A DNA stretch of 64,000 bases from Planococcus sp. MER TA 32b. Lineage in GTDB: Bacteria > Bacillota > Bacilli > Bacillales_A > Planococcaceae. The notes under the pieces were generated by a model, which was given only the letters and a program-made list of their open reading frames with translations, was not told the origin of the DNA and made no database searches. This document shows positions 1 to 9,190 of the stretch, piece after piece; position 1 is the first letter of the stretch; each line of letters begins with the position of its first letter. Position numbers and translations under genes: made by a program. Location of the stretch: positions 496,001-560,000 of the forward strand of contig JAMCAN010000001.1 in NCBI GenBank assembly GCA_023715185.1, in the 5' to 3' direction.

Positions 1-3
1 TAC

Positions 4-13
4 AAAAAGGAGG
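4..13 (+). promoter_or_regulatory. ribosome binding site of hutU
   Basis: AAAAAGGAGG lies 8 nt before the ATG at 22. It is a near-perfect Shine-Dalgarno match and fixes the start of hutU. The transcription start must lie outside the window. Confidence 0.8.
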
Positions 14-21
14 AACTCAAA

Positions 22-1704
22 ATGAAAACGGTTTCAGAACAAAAAGTAATCCAATATACAGGTACAAAACTTAATACAAAAGGGTGGCAGCAGGAAGCGG
101 CATTGCGCATGCTGATGAATAATCTGGATCCCGATGTGGCGGAACGTCCGGAAGATCTGGTTGTATACGGCGGCATAGGCAAAGCGGCAAGAAACTGGGA
201 GAGTTTTGACGCCATCGTCCGGTCGCTGAAAGAACTTGAGAACGATGAAACACTTATGGTGCAGTCGGGCAAACCGGTCGCTATTTTCAAGACACATGAA
301 AATGCGCCGAGGGTTTTGATTGCCAATTCAAATATTGTTCCGGCTTACGCGAATTGGGAAACGTTCCATGAACTCGATAAGAAAGGCTTGATGATGTACG
401 GACAGATGACAGCGGGCAGCTGGATTTACATCGGTTCACAGGGAATCGTGCAAGGGACGTATGAAACTTTCGCGGAGCTGGCGAAACAGCATTTCGGCGA
501 GTCGCTGAAAGGGACGATTACATTGACGGCGGGTCTTGGCGGTATGGGCGGTGCACAGCCGTTGGCGGTCACCATGGCCGGCGGTGTCTGCATCGGCATA
601 GAAGTGGACGAGACGCGCATCGATCGGCGCATCGCTACCCGTTATACAGATGTGAAAACCGATTCACTCGATGAAGCGATCCTCTTGGCTGAAGAAGCGA
701 AGCAGGAAGGGCGCGCGTTATCCATCGGCTTGCTGGGCAATGCAGCTGATGTTTTGCCGGAAATGATCCAAAGAGGTTTCACCCCTGACGTACTGACGGA
801 TCAGACTTCAGCACATGATCCGTTGAACGGCTATATCCCGTCAAAAATGTCCTTGGAGGATGCAGCTGTTCTGCGCGAATCCAACCCAACGGAATATGTC
901 AAGCTGTCGAAAGCGTCGATGGCGCAGCACGTTCGTTCAATGCTGGAAATGAAAGAAAAAGGCGCCATTACATTTGATTACGGCAATAATATCCGTCAAG
1001 TCGCCAAAGACGAAGGCGTCGAAAATGCTTTCGATTTCCCTGGGTTTGTGCCGGCTTATATCCGCCCTCAATTCTGTGAAGGAAAAGGCCCGTTCCGCTG
1101 GGTGGCGTTATCCGGCGATCCGGAAGATATCCGCAAAACGGATGAAGTGATTTTACGTGAATTCAGTTACAACACGCATCTTTGCAATTGGATCAAGATG
1201 GCGCAGGAGAAAATCCAGTTCCAGGGATTGCCTGCCCGGATTTGCTGGCTCGGGTACGGCGAACGCGCCCGCTTCGGCAAAATCATCAACGATATGGTAG
1301 CGAGCGGCGAGTTGAGCGCTCCGATCGTTATCGGGCGCGACCACTTGGACTCCGGTTCTGTGGCATCGCCGAACCGCGAAACCGAATCGATGAAAGACGG
1401 TTCGGATGTTGTCGCTGACTGGCCGATCCTTAACGCGATGGTCAACGCGGTCGGCGGCGCGACATGGGTTTCGCTTCATCACGGCGGCGGTGTCGGCATG
1501 GGCTACTCCATACATTCGGGTATGGTCATAGTTGCGGATGGCACGAAAGATGCCGAAGCGCGTTTGGAAAGAGTATTGACGACAGATCCTGGAATGGGAG
1601 TAGCGCGCCATGTTGATGCCGGCTACGAAATCGCCGAGAAAACAGCGCGTGAAAAAGGCGTTAACATTCCGATGATGAAAGGTGGAAACCAGAAAAATGA
1701 CTAA
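22..1704 (+). CDS. hutU: urocanate hydratase
   Basis: Urocanase converts urocanate to 4-imidazolone-5-propionate, the second step of histidine degradation in the cytosol. The 560-residue product has normal family length. It carries the glycine-rich NAD-binding segment [11 protein letters not shown] (about residues 172-182) and the urocanase signature around [15 protein letters not shown], which holds the catalytic Cys near residue 410. NAD is a tightly bound prosthetic group in this family. The gene is the first of a hut run inside the window and overlaps hutI by 8 bp, so the two are probably translated from one mRNA. A perfect CcpA cre consensus covers the first codons (23-36). Identification is secure. 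Confidence 0.98.
   Translation: MKTVSEQKVIQYTGTKLNTKGWQQEAALRMLMNNLDPDVAERPEDLVVYGGIGKAARNWESFDAIVRSLKELENDETLMVQSGKPVAIFKTHENAPRVLIANSNIVPAYANWETFHELDKKGLMMYGQMTAGSWIYIGSQGIVQGTYETFAELAKQHFGESLKGTITLTAGLGGMGGAQPLAVTMAGGVCIGIEVDETRIDRRIATRYTDVKTDSLDEAILLAEEAKQEGRALSIGLLGNAADVLPEMIQRGFTPDVLTDQTSAHDPLNGYIPSKMSLEDAAVLRESNPTEYVKLSKASMAQHVRSMLEMKEKGAITFDYGNNIRQVAKDEGVENAFDFPGFVPAYIRPQFCEGKGPFRWVALSGDPEDIRKTDEVILREFSYNTHLCNWIKMAQEKIQFQGLPARICWLGYGERARFGKIINDMVASGELSAPIVIGRDHLDSGSVASPNRETESMKDGSDVVADWPILNAMVNAVGGATWVSLHHGGGVGMGYSIHSGMVIVADGTKDAEARLERVLTTDPGMGVARHVDAGYEIAEKTAREKGVNIPMMKGGNQKND
23..36 (+). promoter_or_regulatory. candidate CcpA cre site at hutU start
   Basis: TGAAAACGGTTTCA fits the degenerate cre consensus TGWNANCGNTNWCA at every position and is nearly palindromic. 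It overlaps the start codon and first codons of hutU, where bound CcpA would act as a roadblock. In B. subtilis the hut operon is also repressed through a cre inside transcribed sequence (established). Binding here is inferred. Confidence 0.6.
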
Positions 1705-2944
1705 AGCAGTTTGGATTAAGCATGCACAGCTTGCAACCATTAAAGGCCAGCAAGGCCCAAGATCTAAAGAAGCGATGAGTGAACTTGGTTTGATCGAAGA
1801 CGGCAGTGTCTGGCTGGAGGACGGGAAAATAACGGCTGTAGGCACAACCGCCGAATTGGAAGAGAAATTTGCTGGAAGATCAGCGGAGGCTGAAGTCATC
1901 GATGCCGAAGGGCGATTGGTGACGCCAGGGCTGGTGGATCCGCATACGCATGTTGCGTACGGCGGAAGCCGCGAAGGCGAATTCGAAAAACGGCTGCAGG
2001 GCGTCTCATATATGGACATCATGAATGCCGGCGGCGGAATCCATGCCACGATGCGCATGACGCGTGAAGCGACGGAAGAGGAACTTGTTGAACAGACGAC
2101 GAAACGGCTCGATTCCTTTCTTGAACACGGCGTTACGACGGTCGAGGGGAAAAGCGGCTATGGCATGAACCTGGAAACTGAGCTGAAGCAATTGAAAGTG
2201 ATGAAGAAGCTGAATGCGGAACATCCGATTGACCTTGTGCCAACATTCATGGGCGCGCATGCGGTGCCGTCTGAATACAAAGGGAAAGAAGATGACTTCG
2301 TTGATTATCTGATCGATGCGATGCTGCCGGAAGTGGCGGAACTCGCTGAATTCAATGACGTGTTCTGCGAAAAAAATGTCTACACGCCGGAACAGTCCGA
2401 GCGGATTCTGGAAGCGGGCAAAAAATACGGTCTGACTCCGAAAATCCATGCCGATGAAATTGTCTCCTATGGCGGAGCGGAACTGGCTGCGAAAGTCGGC
2501 GCGATTTCAGCGGAGCATCTATTAAAAGCTTCGGATGAAGGCATCAAGGCGATGGCGGATGCCGGTGTCATTGCCTGCCTTCTTCCTGCAACAGCCCTTT
2601 ATCTTCGCGAGGAAGCGGCGCAGGGCCGGAAGATGATCGATTCGGGAGTAGCGGTTGCGATATCGACTGACTGCAACCCGGGTTCATCGCCGACCGTTTC
2701 CATGCCGCTTGTCATGAACCTGGCCTGCATTTCGATGCGCCTGACACCGGCAGAAGCTCTAGTGGCTGCCACTTATAATGCTGCCTGCGCCATCAAACGT
2801 GAAGAACGTGCAGGTTCGATTGAAGTCGGAAAACAGGCGGATATCGTTTTATGGAAAGTGAAATCCTATCAGGAGCTCCAGTATTTATTCGGCGTGAACC
2901 ATGTTAAATCAGTTTGGAAAAATGGTGAGAGGGTGGTTGGATGA
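1697..2944 (+). CDS. hutI: imidazolonepropionase
   Basis: HutI hydrolyses imidazolone propionate to formiminoglutamate, the third step of histidine breakdown. The protein is an amidohydrolase-superfamily metalloenzyme: [14 protein letters not shown] carries the HxH metal ligands near residues 80-90, IHADE and SAEHL supply further histidines, and [10 protein letters not shown] holds the conserved Asp. ATG 1697 is chosen over GTG 1682 because AAAGGTGG at 1678-1685 is correctly spaced for it. This gives 415 residues, normal for the family. It overlaps hutU by 8 bp and hutG by 4 bp (ATGA). Confidence 0.97.
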   Translation: MTKAVWIKHAQLATIKGQQGPRSKEAMSELGLIEDGSVWLEDGKITAVGTTAELEEKFAGRSAEAEVIDAEGRLVTPGLVDPHTHVAYGGSREGEFEKRLQGVSYMDIMNAGGGIHATMRMTREATEEELVEQTTKRLDSFLEHGVTTVEGKSGYGMNLETELKQLKVMKKLNAEHPIDLVPTFMGAHAVPSEYKGKEDDFVDYLIDAMLPEVAELAEFNDVFCEKNVYTPEQSERILEAGKKYGLTPKIHADEIVSYGGAELAAKVGAISAEHLLKASDEGIKAMADAGVIACLLPATALYLREEAAQGRKMIDSGVAVAISTDCNPGSSPTVSMPLVMNLACISMRLTPAEALVAATYNAACAIKREERAGSIEVGKQADIVLWKVKSYQELQYLFGVNHVKSVWKNGERVVG

Positions 2945-3876
2945 TTTATCTGAAGAAACCGGAATGGAGCTGGCAACCCGCAGAGCGGATAACGCATGTG
3001 CATCATTGGGTGAAACAGGAAGGGGAAGCGGACGTCATTTTGTTTGGCGCGCCGCTGTCCCGTTCCTCTATTTCCGCTTCTGCGGCTTCCGAATACCCGG
3101 AAGCTTTCCGGAAAATGTGGAAAAGCTTCGCCGCATATAACCTGGATGAGCGAATCGATCTTACGAAGGTTTCTGTCCGCGATGCGGGAGACGTCGCCAT
3201 GCATACGACGAACATCAAAGAATCACACCGCCGCATCGAAGACACGGCAGAAAGCCTCGCAAACGGCAAAATAACGTGCATGATCGGGGGGGACCACTCG
3301 ACGACGGCTTGCGCTGTCAGAGGGGTGAAGAAAGCATTTTCCGGTGAACGGATCGGCATTCTGCAGCTCGATACCCATCTGGATGTCCGGGATCCGAAAG
3401 AATTGGGTCCGGCAAATGGCACGCCGATCCGCCAATTGATCGATGGTGAAACGGTCAAGGGGAAAGATGTCGTGAATATCGGCCTCCATGGCTATTTCAA
3501 TACGAAAGAGCTGGTGGATTATGCGGATGAAAAAGGCATCCAAATGGTGACGATGCGTCAGGCAAGAAAACAAGGCCTCACTGAAACCATCCAGGAAGCC
3601 ATCCGGTCGCTTGGTGATGTCGATCGCATATACGCCACAATCGATATGGATGTTTTGGACATTTCTGTGGCTCCCGGAGTTCCGGCTTCGACACCGGGCG
3701 GAATGAAATCGGAAGAATTGTTCGAGGCTTTATTGGAAATAGGCAAATCGGAGAAAGTGAGACATATCGATTTTGTCTGCCTGGATCCGCAAAAAGATGA
3801 TCATGTGTCAGCCACAGTCAAAACAGGGGTGTATGCGTGGCTGCAATTTATGACAGGGGTAGCAATGAGAACATAA
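2941..3876 (+). CDS. hutG: formimidoylglutamase
   Basis: HutG is a ureohydrolase (arginase fold) that releases formamide from N-formimino-L-glutamate to give glutamate. Binuclear manganese motifs are visible: GGDHS, DTHLDVRD and DMDVLD. The product is 311 residues, as usual for bacillar HutG. It starts inside the hutI stop codon (ATGA overlap), which indicates translational coupling. A 23-nt gap to the next membrane-protein gene suggests the transcript continues. Confidence 0.96.
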   Translation: MIYLKKPEWSWQPAERITHVHHWVKQEGEADVILFGAPLSRSSISASAASEYPEAFRKMWKSFAAYNLDERIDLTKVSVRDAGDVAMHTTNIKESHRRIEDTAESLANGKITCMIGGDHSTTACAVRGVKKAFSGERIGILQLDTHLDVRDPKELGPANGTPIRQLIDGETVKGKDVVNIGLHGYFNTKELVDYADEKGIQMVTMRQARKQGLTETIQEAIRSLGDVDRIYATIDMDVLDISVAPGVPASTPGGMKSEELFEALLEIGKSEKVRHIDFVCLDPQKDDHVSATVKTGVYAWLQFMTGVAMRT

Positions 3877-3899
3877 ACCATTAAAAGGGGATGGGGAAA

Positions 3900-5231
3900 A
3901 TGGTCACAAAAGGGGTTAAAGGAAACGAACTTAGAGAAGTGAAAAGCAACACAGGTATGTGGAAATTCTTCGTTTACAGTTTTATCGGCGCGTTCATGTT
4001 TTTTGTGCCGGTGACAATAGGGGATAAAAGCACGATCATGCTCGATCACATTGTTACGTTTCTGCGCACAAACATCAGCGGAGCCTTGCCTTATTACGTC
4101 CTTGCAGTAATTGCGGCGGGAGCAGTCTATCCATTGATCACCGGAAGCTGGAAAAAAAGTGCAATCGATATCGTGTTTTCAGCTTTTAAAGTTTTCGGTC
4201 TCGTTGTAGGCGTCATGCTTGTATTCCAAACAGGGCCGGCATGGCTGTTCGATCCGGATATGGGGCCGTTCCTGTTCAATTCCCTGGTGATTCCGGTTGG
4301 TTTACTGGTGCCGATCGGTGCTGTGTTCCTGGCGTTATTGGTTGGCTACGGCCTGCTTGAATTCATCGGAGTGCTGCTGCAGCCGATCATGCGCCCGCTT
4401 TTCAAGACACCCGGCCGTTCTGCGATTGACGCTGCTGCATCGTTTGTTGGCAGCTATTCACTAGGATTACTGATTACGAATCGTGTTTATAAAGAAGGAA
4501 AATATTCAGCAAAAGAAGCGGCGATCATTGCGACCGGCTTTTCCACTGTTTCAGCTACGTTCATGGTCGTGGTCGCATCAGCGCTGGATATTATGGACAT
4601 TTGGCTGACTTATTTCTGGGTTACGCTCGTTGTTACGTTCCTGGTGACGATGGTGACGGTCAGAATCTGGCCATTATCGAAAATCAAAGACGATTATCAT
4701 CCGGACGCAACTCCGCAGCCTGAAGAAAAAGTGAAAGGAAACCGTTTTGCCGCCGCCTGGAAAGAAGCGAAGCAAACTGTTGATCAGGCTCCGAAACTGG
4801 TTGACAATGTCGTCCGAAATCTTAAAGATGGTCTTTTGATGACGATGGCCATTTTGCCGACAATTCTTTCCATCGGGTTATTGGGTCTTGTATTGGCGGA
4901 ATTTACGCCGATATTCGACTGGATCGGCTATGTTTTCTATCCGTTCACTTGGGCACTTCAATTGCCTGAACCGATGCTTATTGCAAAAGCCAGCGCTCTT
5001 GGCATAGCTGAAATGTTCCTGCCGGCGCTGTTTGTAACGGAAGCGGCATTGATGGTCAAATTCGTCATTGCTGTCGTATCCGTCTCTTCGATTATCTTTT
5101 TCTCGGCACTGGTGCCATGTGTCGTGGCAACAGATATCCCATTATCGATTCCAAAGATGGTTGTCATTTGGGTGCAGCGCGTCATTCTGACATTGATTTT
5201 CGTGACGCCGATCGCTTATCTGATCCTTTAA
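3900..5231 (+). CDS. YjiH-type membrane protein with nucleoside-recognition (Gate) domains
   Basis: A polytopic membrane protein of about 443 residues with roughly ten hydrophobic segments. It resembles the YjiH family, whose repeated Gate (nucleoside-recognition) domain is built of TM hairpins; the segment around KTPGRSAIDAAASFVGSYSLG is typical. Family function is not established. Its place between hutG and hutH, where B. subtilis has the histidine permease gene hutM nearby, suggests a role in uptake or export of histidine, urocanate or an intermediate (inference). ATG 3900 is preferred to ATG 3891, because AAAAGGGG directly abuts 3891 but lies 9 nt from 3900. Confidence 0.8.
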   Translation: MVTKGVKGNELREVKSNTGMWKFFVYSFIGAFMFFVPVTIGDKSTIMLDHIVTFLRTNISGALPYYVLAVIAAGAVYPLITGSWKKSAIDIVFSAFKVFGLVVGVMLVFQTGPAWLFDPDMGPFLFNSLVIPVGLLVPIGAVFLALLVGYGLLEFIGVLLQPIMRPLFKTPGRSAIDAAASFVGSYSLGLLITNRVYKEGKYSAKEAAIIATGFSTVSATFMVVVASALDIMDIWLTYFWVTLVVTFLVTMVTVRIWPLSKIKDDYHPDATPQPEEKVKGNRFAAAWKEAKQTVDQAPKLVDNVVRNLKDGLLMTMAILPTILSIGLLGLVLAEFTPIFDWIGYVFYPFTWALQLPEPMLIAKASALGIAEMFLPALFVTEAALMVKFVIAVVSVSSIIFFSALVPCVVATDIPLSIPKMVVIWVQRVILTLIFVTPIAYLIL

Positions 5232-5251
5232 CGCACTGATACGTTACCACT

Positions 5252-5327
5252 GCATCTTGTTAAAATATGGTAATTAATACTTGAGGTTTGGTTAGCTGAA
5301 ACTTATACTGAGGGTAACTCAAGATGC
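5252..5327 (+). promoter_or_regulatory. possible antiterminator pairing upstream of hutH
   Basis: GCATCTTG at 5252-5259 is exactly complementary to CAAGATGC at 5320-5327, which forms the 5' arm of the hairpin at 5322-5349. A second competing pair is CTTGAG at 5280-5285 with CTCAAG at 5318-5323. On a transcript reading through from the yjiH-like gene, either pairing would exclude the terminator. This arrangement is compatible with attenuation, but it is only inferred from complementarity. Confidence 0.4.
5281..5309 (+). promoter_or_regulatory. candidate sigma-A promoter for hutH
   Basis: TTGAGG (5281-5286) and TATACT (5304-5309) are separated by exactly 17 nt. Transcription would start near 5316, only a few bases before the perfect inverted repeat at 5322-5349, so that repeat would act either as an operator or as a 5'-end mRNA hairpin. 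Confidence 0.5.
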
Positions 5328-5354
5328 GATAGCGGCTGCTATCGCATCTTTTTT
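5322..5354 (+). terminator. 12-bp perfect stem-loop with T run before hutH
   Basis: AGATGCGATAGC at 5322-5333, loop GGCT, then its exact complement at 5338-5349, followed by a run of Ts. It has the form of an intrinsic terminator for the hutU-I-G-yjiH transcript. It lies 19 bp before the hutH start and just after a candidate promoter, so it may also be a regulatory attenuator or an operator. Confidence 0.75.
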
Positions 5355-5372
5355 CGAAGGGATGGGAATCGA

Positions 5373-6887
5373 ATGATCACATTGACTGGGAACGATTTGA
5401 CGATAGAGCAATTGAGAAGAATTTTATTTGAAAACGAAAAGATTGAACTGGACACAGTTGCCATGGAGCGTGTGCGGAAAAGCAGAGCGGCCGTTGACCG
5501 GATCGTCGCAGAAAATAAGACGGTATACGGCATCAATACGGGGTTCGGCAAATTCAGTGACGTCAGTATTTCAGAAGAAGACGTGAATCCGCTGCAGCTT
5601 CATCTGATCCGTTCACACGCGTGCGGCATCGGCAAACCATTTTCGGAATCCGTCTCACGGGCGATGGTCGTACTGAGGCTGAACGCGTTATTGAAAGGAT
5701 TCTCCGGGATCCGTCCGCTTGTGGCAGAACGCTTGGCGATGATGGTCAATGAAAAAATCCATCCGGTCATTCCGCAGCAGGGGTCGCTGGGGGCTTCGGG
5801 AGATCTGGCGCCGCTTTCGCATCTGGCGCTGGTCCTGATCGGAGAAGGCGAATACTGGAAAGACGGTGAACCTGCCGATGCTTCAAACGTCTGGCAGGAT
5901 CTTGGCTTTGAACCGGTTGAACTCGCGGCAAAAGAAGGGCTTGCATTGATCAACGGCACCCAGACGATGACAGCACAAGGCGTCGTCACTTATATTGAAG
6001 CGGAAACGCTGGCGCTTCAAAGCGAATGGATTGCGGCAATGACTTTTGAATCGCTATTCGGGGTGATGGATGCTTTCCATCCGGCAGTCCACGAAGCGCG
6101 GGGCTATAAAGAACAGATGGCCGTGGCTGAACGCATGCGCTGGTGGCTGGATGGCAGCCGTCTTTCAACGGTGCAGGGAGAAAAACGCGTCCAGGATGCG
6201 TATTCGCTGCGCTGCATACCGCAAGTTCACGGCGCCAGCTGGCAGACGCTCGCCTACGTGAAAGAAAAGCTTGAAATCGAAATGAATGCGGCAACCGATA
6301 ATCCGCTGATTTTCGAAGACGGTGAAGTGGTCATTTCCGGCGGCAACTTCCACGGACAGCCAATTGCATTCGCGATGGATTTCCTGAAAGTTGCAGTGGC
6401 TGAACTCGCGAATATCTCGGAACGGCGCATCGAGCGTCTTGTGAATCCGGCATTGAATGAAGGGTTGCCGGCATTCCTCAGTCCGGAACCAGGGCTTCAG
6501 TCCGGCGCGATGATTCTGCAGTATGCAGCGGCAAGCCTGGTATCGGAAAATAAAACACTGGCGCATCCGGCATCCGTCGATTCGATTCCGTCTTCCGCAA
6601 ACCAGGAAGACCATGTCAGCATGGGCACGATCGGCTCCCGCCATGCCCGCGACATTACGGAAAACGCACGGCGTGTGCTGGCGATCGAAGCCTTCTGTGC
6701 GGCAACTGCAGTCGAGTATCGGGGGGCGGACAGAATGTCTCCACGCACGGCCGAGCGTCTCGGAGCTATCCGCAAAGTTGCGGGGCCGATTGATGAAGAC
6801 CGGGTATTCAATCCGGATATCGAGCGGATTGCGGCATTCTTGCTGGAGGAAGCTTATCTGGGCGTCAAGAAGAGTGTGGTTTCCTGA
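5373..6887 (+). CDS. hutH: histidine ammonia-lyase
   Basis: HutH deaminates L-histidine to urocanate and so commits it to degradation. The Ala-Ser-Gly triad at residues 141-143 (inside [14 protein letters not shown]) cyclises to the MIO electrophile that defines the aromatic ammonia-lyase family. The length of 504 residues is normal. The order here (U-I-G-membrane protein-H) differs from the B. subtilis order hutP-H-U-I-G-M, with hutH last and behind a separate structured leader. No hutP antiterminator gene lies in the window. The GAAGGGATGGG region supplies the RBS. Confidence 0.97.
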   Translation: MITLTGNDLTIEQLRRILFENEKIELDTVAMERVRKSRAAVDRIVAENKTVYGINTGFGKFSDVSISEEDVNPLQLHLIRSHACGIGKPFSESVSRAMVVLRLNALLKGFSGIRPLVAERLAMMVNEKIHPVIPQQGSLGASGDLAPLSHLALVLIGEGEYWKDGEPADASNVWQDLGFEPVELAAKEGLALINGTQTMTAQGVVTYIEAETLALQSEWIAAMTFESLFGVMDAFHPAVHEARGYKEQMAVAERMRWWLDGSRLSTVQGEKRVQDAYSLRCIPQVHGASWQTLAYVKEKLEIEMNAATDNPLIFEDGEVVISGGNFHGQPIAFAMDFLKVAVAELANISERRIERLVNPALNEGLPAFLSPEPGLQSGAMILQYAAASLVSENKTLAHPASVDSIPSSANQEDHVSMGTIGSRHARDITENARRVLAIEAFCAATAVEYRGADRMSPRTAERLGAIRKVAGPIDEDRVFNPDIERIAAFLLEEAYLGVKKSVVS

Positions 6888-7015
6888 GCGGGGAATTTCA
6901 GATATAAGAAAAATAAGTGGCATCTTCGTTTTCTTTATCGGATTTCCTATTGTTCATCCCTCGCCTGATCGGCCAGTTCTTCAAGTGATTTTTTGAGGAG
7001 AAAGCTAATAGAACG

Positions 7016-7060
7016 AAAAAGGACTGCCCATGAAAAGTGATTTTCATGCGCAGTCCTTTT
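7016..7060. terminator. bidirectional terminator between hutH and the converging gene
   Basis: AAAAAGGACTGC at 7016-7027 pairs with GCAGTCCTTTT at 7050-7060, and an inner stem CATGAAAA/TTTTCATG extends it. A and T tracts on both sides suit termination of hutH on the plus strand and, less clearly, read-through from the minus strand. The rest of 6888-7079 holds nothing recognisable. Confidence 0.8.
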
Positions 7061-7079
7061 ACAATTTTACAAATCAGGC

Positions 7080-7535
7080 TCAGGCTAATTCTTTATTTTT
7101 GCCATAGGAACGCTTCAAAGAAATGTAGTTGATGAAAAACATCATCAGGCCTGCCAGTGAGGAGAGCCCTAAAATGCTGAACCATTCACCAGCGCCCGCA
7201 GGCCATCCGCTAATAAGCGGATAGACCAGATTGAACATGAGAGTGAAACCGGCAGATTTTATCACAATCGATTTCAATTCTTTCCGGTATTCCTGTTCAG
7301 TGGCTATACTCGTGAATTCGATGCCCGATACAATATATCGTCCCAGCACGTAAACCACGAACAGCGCTGCGTGCAGAAAGAGAACGGTTTCTGTGTCCAG
7401 GGAAGTGAACCGGCTGAAAATGAGCGTGGCAAGCAGTGAAAGGAAAAGGAGGATGGCCCCTTCAGAGAGAAATTGCAGCATCTTCTTTTCTTTGTATTCG
7501 TCATCCGGCAATAATACAGCTATCCATGATTTCAT
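7080..7535 (-). CDS. DUF3278-like four-helix membrane protein
   Basis: A 151-residue protein with an N-terminal cytosolic stretch (PDDEYKEKK) and four hydrophobic segments, ending in a lysine-rich tail. I do not recognise a biochemical function. The closest family I can suggest is DUF3278, which often pairs with a small XRE regulator as here; this is a low-certainty guess. The start at 7535 has GGGAGGTCG upstream. It begins 2 nt after the stop of the HTH gene, so the pair forms one operon. Such small-regulator plus membrane-protein pairs often act as regulator and effector. Confidence 0.7.
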   Translation of the reverse strand: MKSWIAVLLPDDEYKEKKMLQFLSEGAILLFLSLLATLIFSRFTSLDTETVLFLHAALFVVYVLGRYIVSGIEFTSIATEQEYRKELKSIVIKSAGFTLMFNLVYPLISGWPAGAGEWFSILGLSSLAGLMMFFINYISLKRSYGKNKELA

Positions 7536-7537
7536 GA

Positions 7538-7732
7538 TTACTCGACCTCCCAAAATAATTCGTCCAAAGTTTTGCCCAATTCCCTTGCGATCGCCATGCA
7601 AAGATGAAGGCTGGGATTATATTCCCCTTTTTCGATCAATCCGATTGTCTGCCTGGTCGCCCCGACGCTCTTTGCTAATTGCTCCTGGGTGATCGCTAAA
7701 TCCATCCGTGTTATTTTCACTCTATTTTTCAT
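7538..7732 (-). CDS. small XRE/Cro-type HTH regulator
   Basis: A 64-residue single-domain HTH protein of the YozG/YvaO size class. The helix-turn-helix is ITQEQLAKSVGATRQTIGLIE, followed by EYNPSLHLCMAIARELGKTLDELF, the usual end of these mini-repressors. The ATG at 7732 is preferred to 7753, as GAGGGTG lies 6 nt before it. It leads a two-gene operon with the membrane protein at 7080-7535. A 12-bp palindrome about 30 bp upstream (7762-7773) is a likely autoregulatory operator. Confidence 0.88.
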   Translation of the reverse strand: MKNRVKITRMDLAITQEQLAKSVGATRQTIGLIEKGEYNPSLHLCMAIARELGKTLDELFWEVE

Positions 7733-7761
7733 TGATTCACCCTCTGTTTGCAATATATATC

Positions 7762-7773
7762 TTACATATGTAA
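7762..7773. promoter_or_regulatory. palindromic candidate operator of the XRE gene
   Basis: TTACATATGTAA is a perfect 12-bp palindrome in a very AT-rich stretch in front of the HTH gene. Partial repeats of the same words (ATTACAT) follow at 7781-7787. A role as repressor site is inferred from position and symmetry. Confidence 0.45.
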
Positions 7774-7818
7774 TTTATATATTACATCAAATTATGAATA
7801 TGTCAATAAATCATTTAA

Positions 7819-7853
7819 AAAACCAGCAACCCTTTAGAAGGATTGCTGGTTTT
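7819..7853 (-). terminator. terminator of the mtnE-like gene
   Basis: AAAACCAGCAA at 7819-7829 pairs with TTGCTGGTTTT at 7843-7853. Read on the minus strand it is followed by a T run, 19 bp after the aminotransferase stop. Confidence 0.8.
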
Positions 7854-7871
7854 CATGCTATAGGAATGGCA

Positions 7872-9035
7872 TTAAAATAAATTCAGTTTTTCAATCCTGC
7901 GGATAGCTTCCGCAATTCGTTCCTCATCGACCAGCAGGCCGACGCGCACAAATCCTTCGCCGCTTCCGCCGAATCCGCTTCCGGCCGCAACGGAAATATC
8001 CGCATGCTTCAGCAGGTGATTGACGAATTCGATGCTGGTAAATCCTTTTGGCACCGGCAGCCAGGCAAAGAACGAGCCTTTAGGCGCTTCAATTTCCCAG
8101 CCGATGCGGGCACATTCTTCAATCAGAACCTGGCGGCGTTTTTCATAAGTCCCGACGAGTTCTGCGACGCAGGACTGATCTCCGGTCAACGCTTCGGCGG
8201 CAGCATGCTGAAGCGCAGGCGCAAGCCCGGCGAATAAATGATCCTGGATCAGGTTCAGCGCTTCGATCATTTTCGAGTTGCCGACAGCGAAACCGATGCG
8301 CCATCCGGCCATATTATAGGTTTTCGACAAGGTGTACATCTCGATACCAATGTCTTTGGCTCCTTCAGACTGCAGGAAACTCGGCGGCTTCACGCCTTCA
8401 TACCCGATGGCGCCGTAAGCGAAATCATGGACGACAGCAATATCATTGGCTTTCGCGAATTGAACAGTGTCGTCAAAAAATTCTTTGGTGGCGACTGCGC
8501 CGGTCGGGTTGTTGGGATAATTCAGGTACATCATCGCAGCCCGGCCGAGCGTTTTTTGCTCCAATTCGCTGTAATTCGGAAGATAGCCGTTTTCAGGTTT
8601 TAATGTCATCAGGTCCATATCGATTCCTGCCAGCGGCGCACCGGACATATAATCCGGGTAGCCAGGGTCAGGAAGCAGGAGTGATTCGCCTGGATCCAGT
8701 AATGCGAGCGGCAGCTCTACAAGCCCGATTTTCGTGCCGGCAAGAAGGGCAACTTCAAGATCGGGATCGATATCGACATCATACTCTCGTTTATAGAAAT
8801 CAGCAGCGGCCTGCCTCATTTCCTTTATCCCGCGAAATGGTGAATATTTGTGGTTTCTCGGTTCCGCGACAGCTTCCTGCATCACCTTGATGATATGTGC
8901 AGGTGTCGGCTGATCAGGATTCCCCTGGCCCAGGTTAATGACATCGCGTCCTTCAGCAGCGGCTTTCGCTGTCTGTGCGGCCAGAGACGAAAAGAATTGC
9001 TCCGGCAATTGCTGCAAGCGTTTTGAAAATTCCAT
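7872..9035 (-). CDS. mtnE: PLP-dependent aminotransferase, MtnE-like
   Basis: A class I/II aminotransferase of 387 residues. The opening QLPEQFFSSLA, the INLGQGNPDQPTP segment and MYLNYPNNPTGAVAT match the B. subtilis MtnE (YkrV) type, which transaminates 2-keto-4-methylthiobutyrate to methionine in the methionine salvage pathway. The PLP-binding lysine is in YTLSKTYNMAGWR. No other mtn genes are nearby, so the substrate is less certain than the fold. ATG 9035 is chosen over 9050, because GAGGG lies 7 nt before it. Confidence 0.85.
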   Translation of the reverse strand: MEFSKRLQQLPEQFFSSLAAQTAKAAAEGRDVINLGQGNPDQPTPAHIIKVMQEAVAEPRNHKYSPFRGIKEMRQAAADFYKREYDVDIDPDLEVALLAGTKIGLVELPLALLDPGESLLLPDPGYPDYMSGAPLAGIDMDLMTLKPENGYLPNYSELEQKTLGRAAMMYLNYPNNPTGAVATKEFFDDTVQFAKANDIAVVHDFAYGAIGYEGVKPPSFLQSEGAKDIGIEMYTLSKTYNMAGWRIGFAVGNSKMIEALNLIQDHLFAGLAPALQHAAAEALTGDQSCVAELVGTYEKRRQVLIEECARIGWEIEAPKGSFFAWLPVPKGFTSIEFVNHLLKHADISVAAGSGFGGSGEGFVRVGLLVDEERIAEAIRRIEKLNLF

Positions 9036-9190
9036 TATGCATTCCCTCATTTTCTAAATAATTGCGCATCTACCCCAAATCTTATAGAGTTTAAGCATAT
9101 CTGTCCACACTGGAAAATACCGATTTCATTGCGGAGCCGCGCAATGAAAGGCGGGATCAGGTGGTAAACGAATTTAATGGAGGAGATTGG

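Noticed and set aside
1153-2058. Long minus-strand ORF opposite hutU and hutI
   Set aside because: It is a shadow of two strongly conserved coding genes, spans their junction and gives no family-like protein.
5232-5372. HutP-type antitermination site
   Set aside because: Several UAG triplets exist but not in the spaced clusters known for HutP binding, and no hutP gene is visible.
6165-6923. 252-codon minus-strand ORF opposite hutH
   Set aside because: Antisense shadow of hutH; no ribosome binding site and no recognisable motif.
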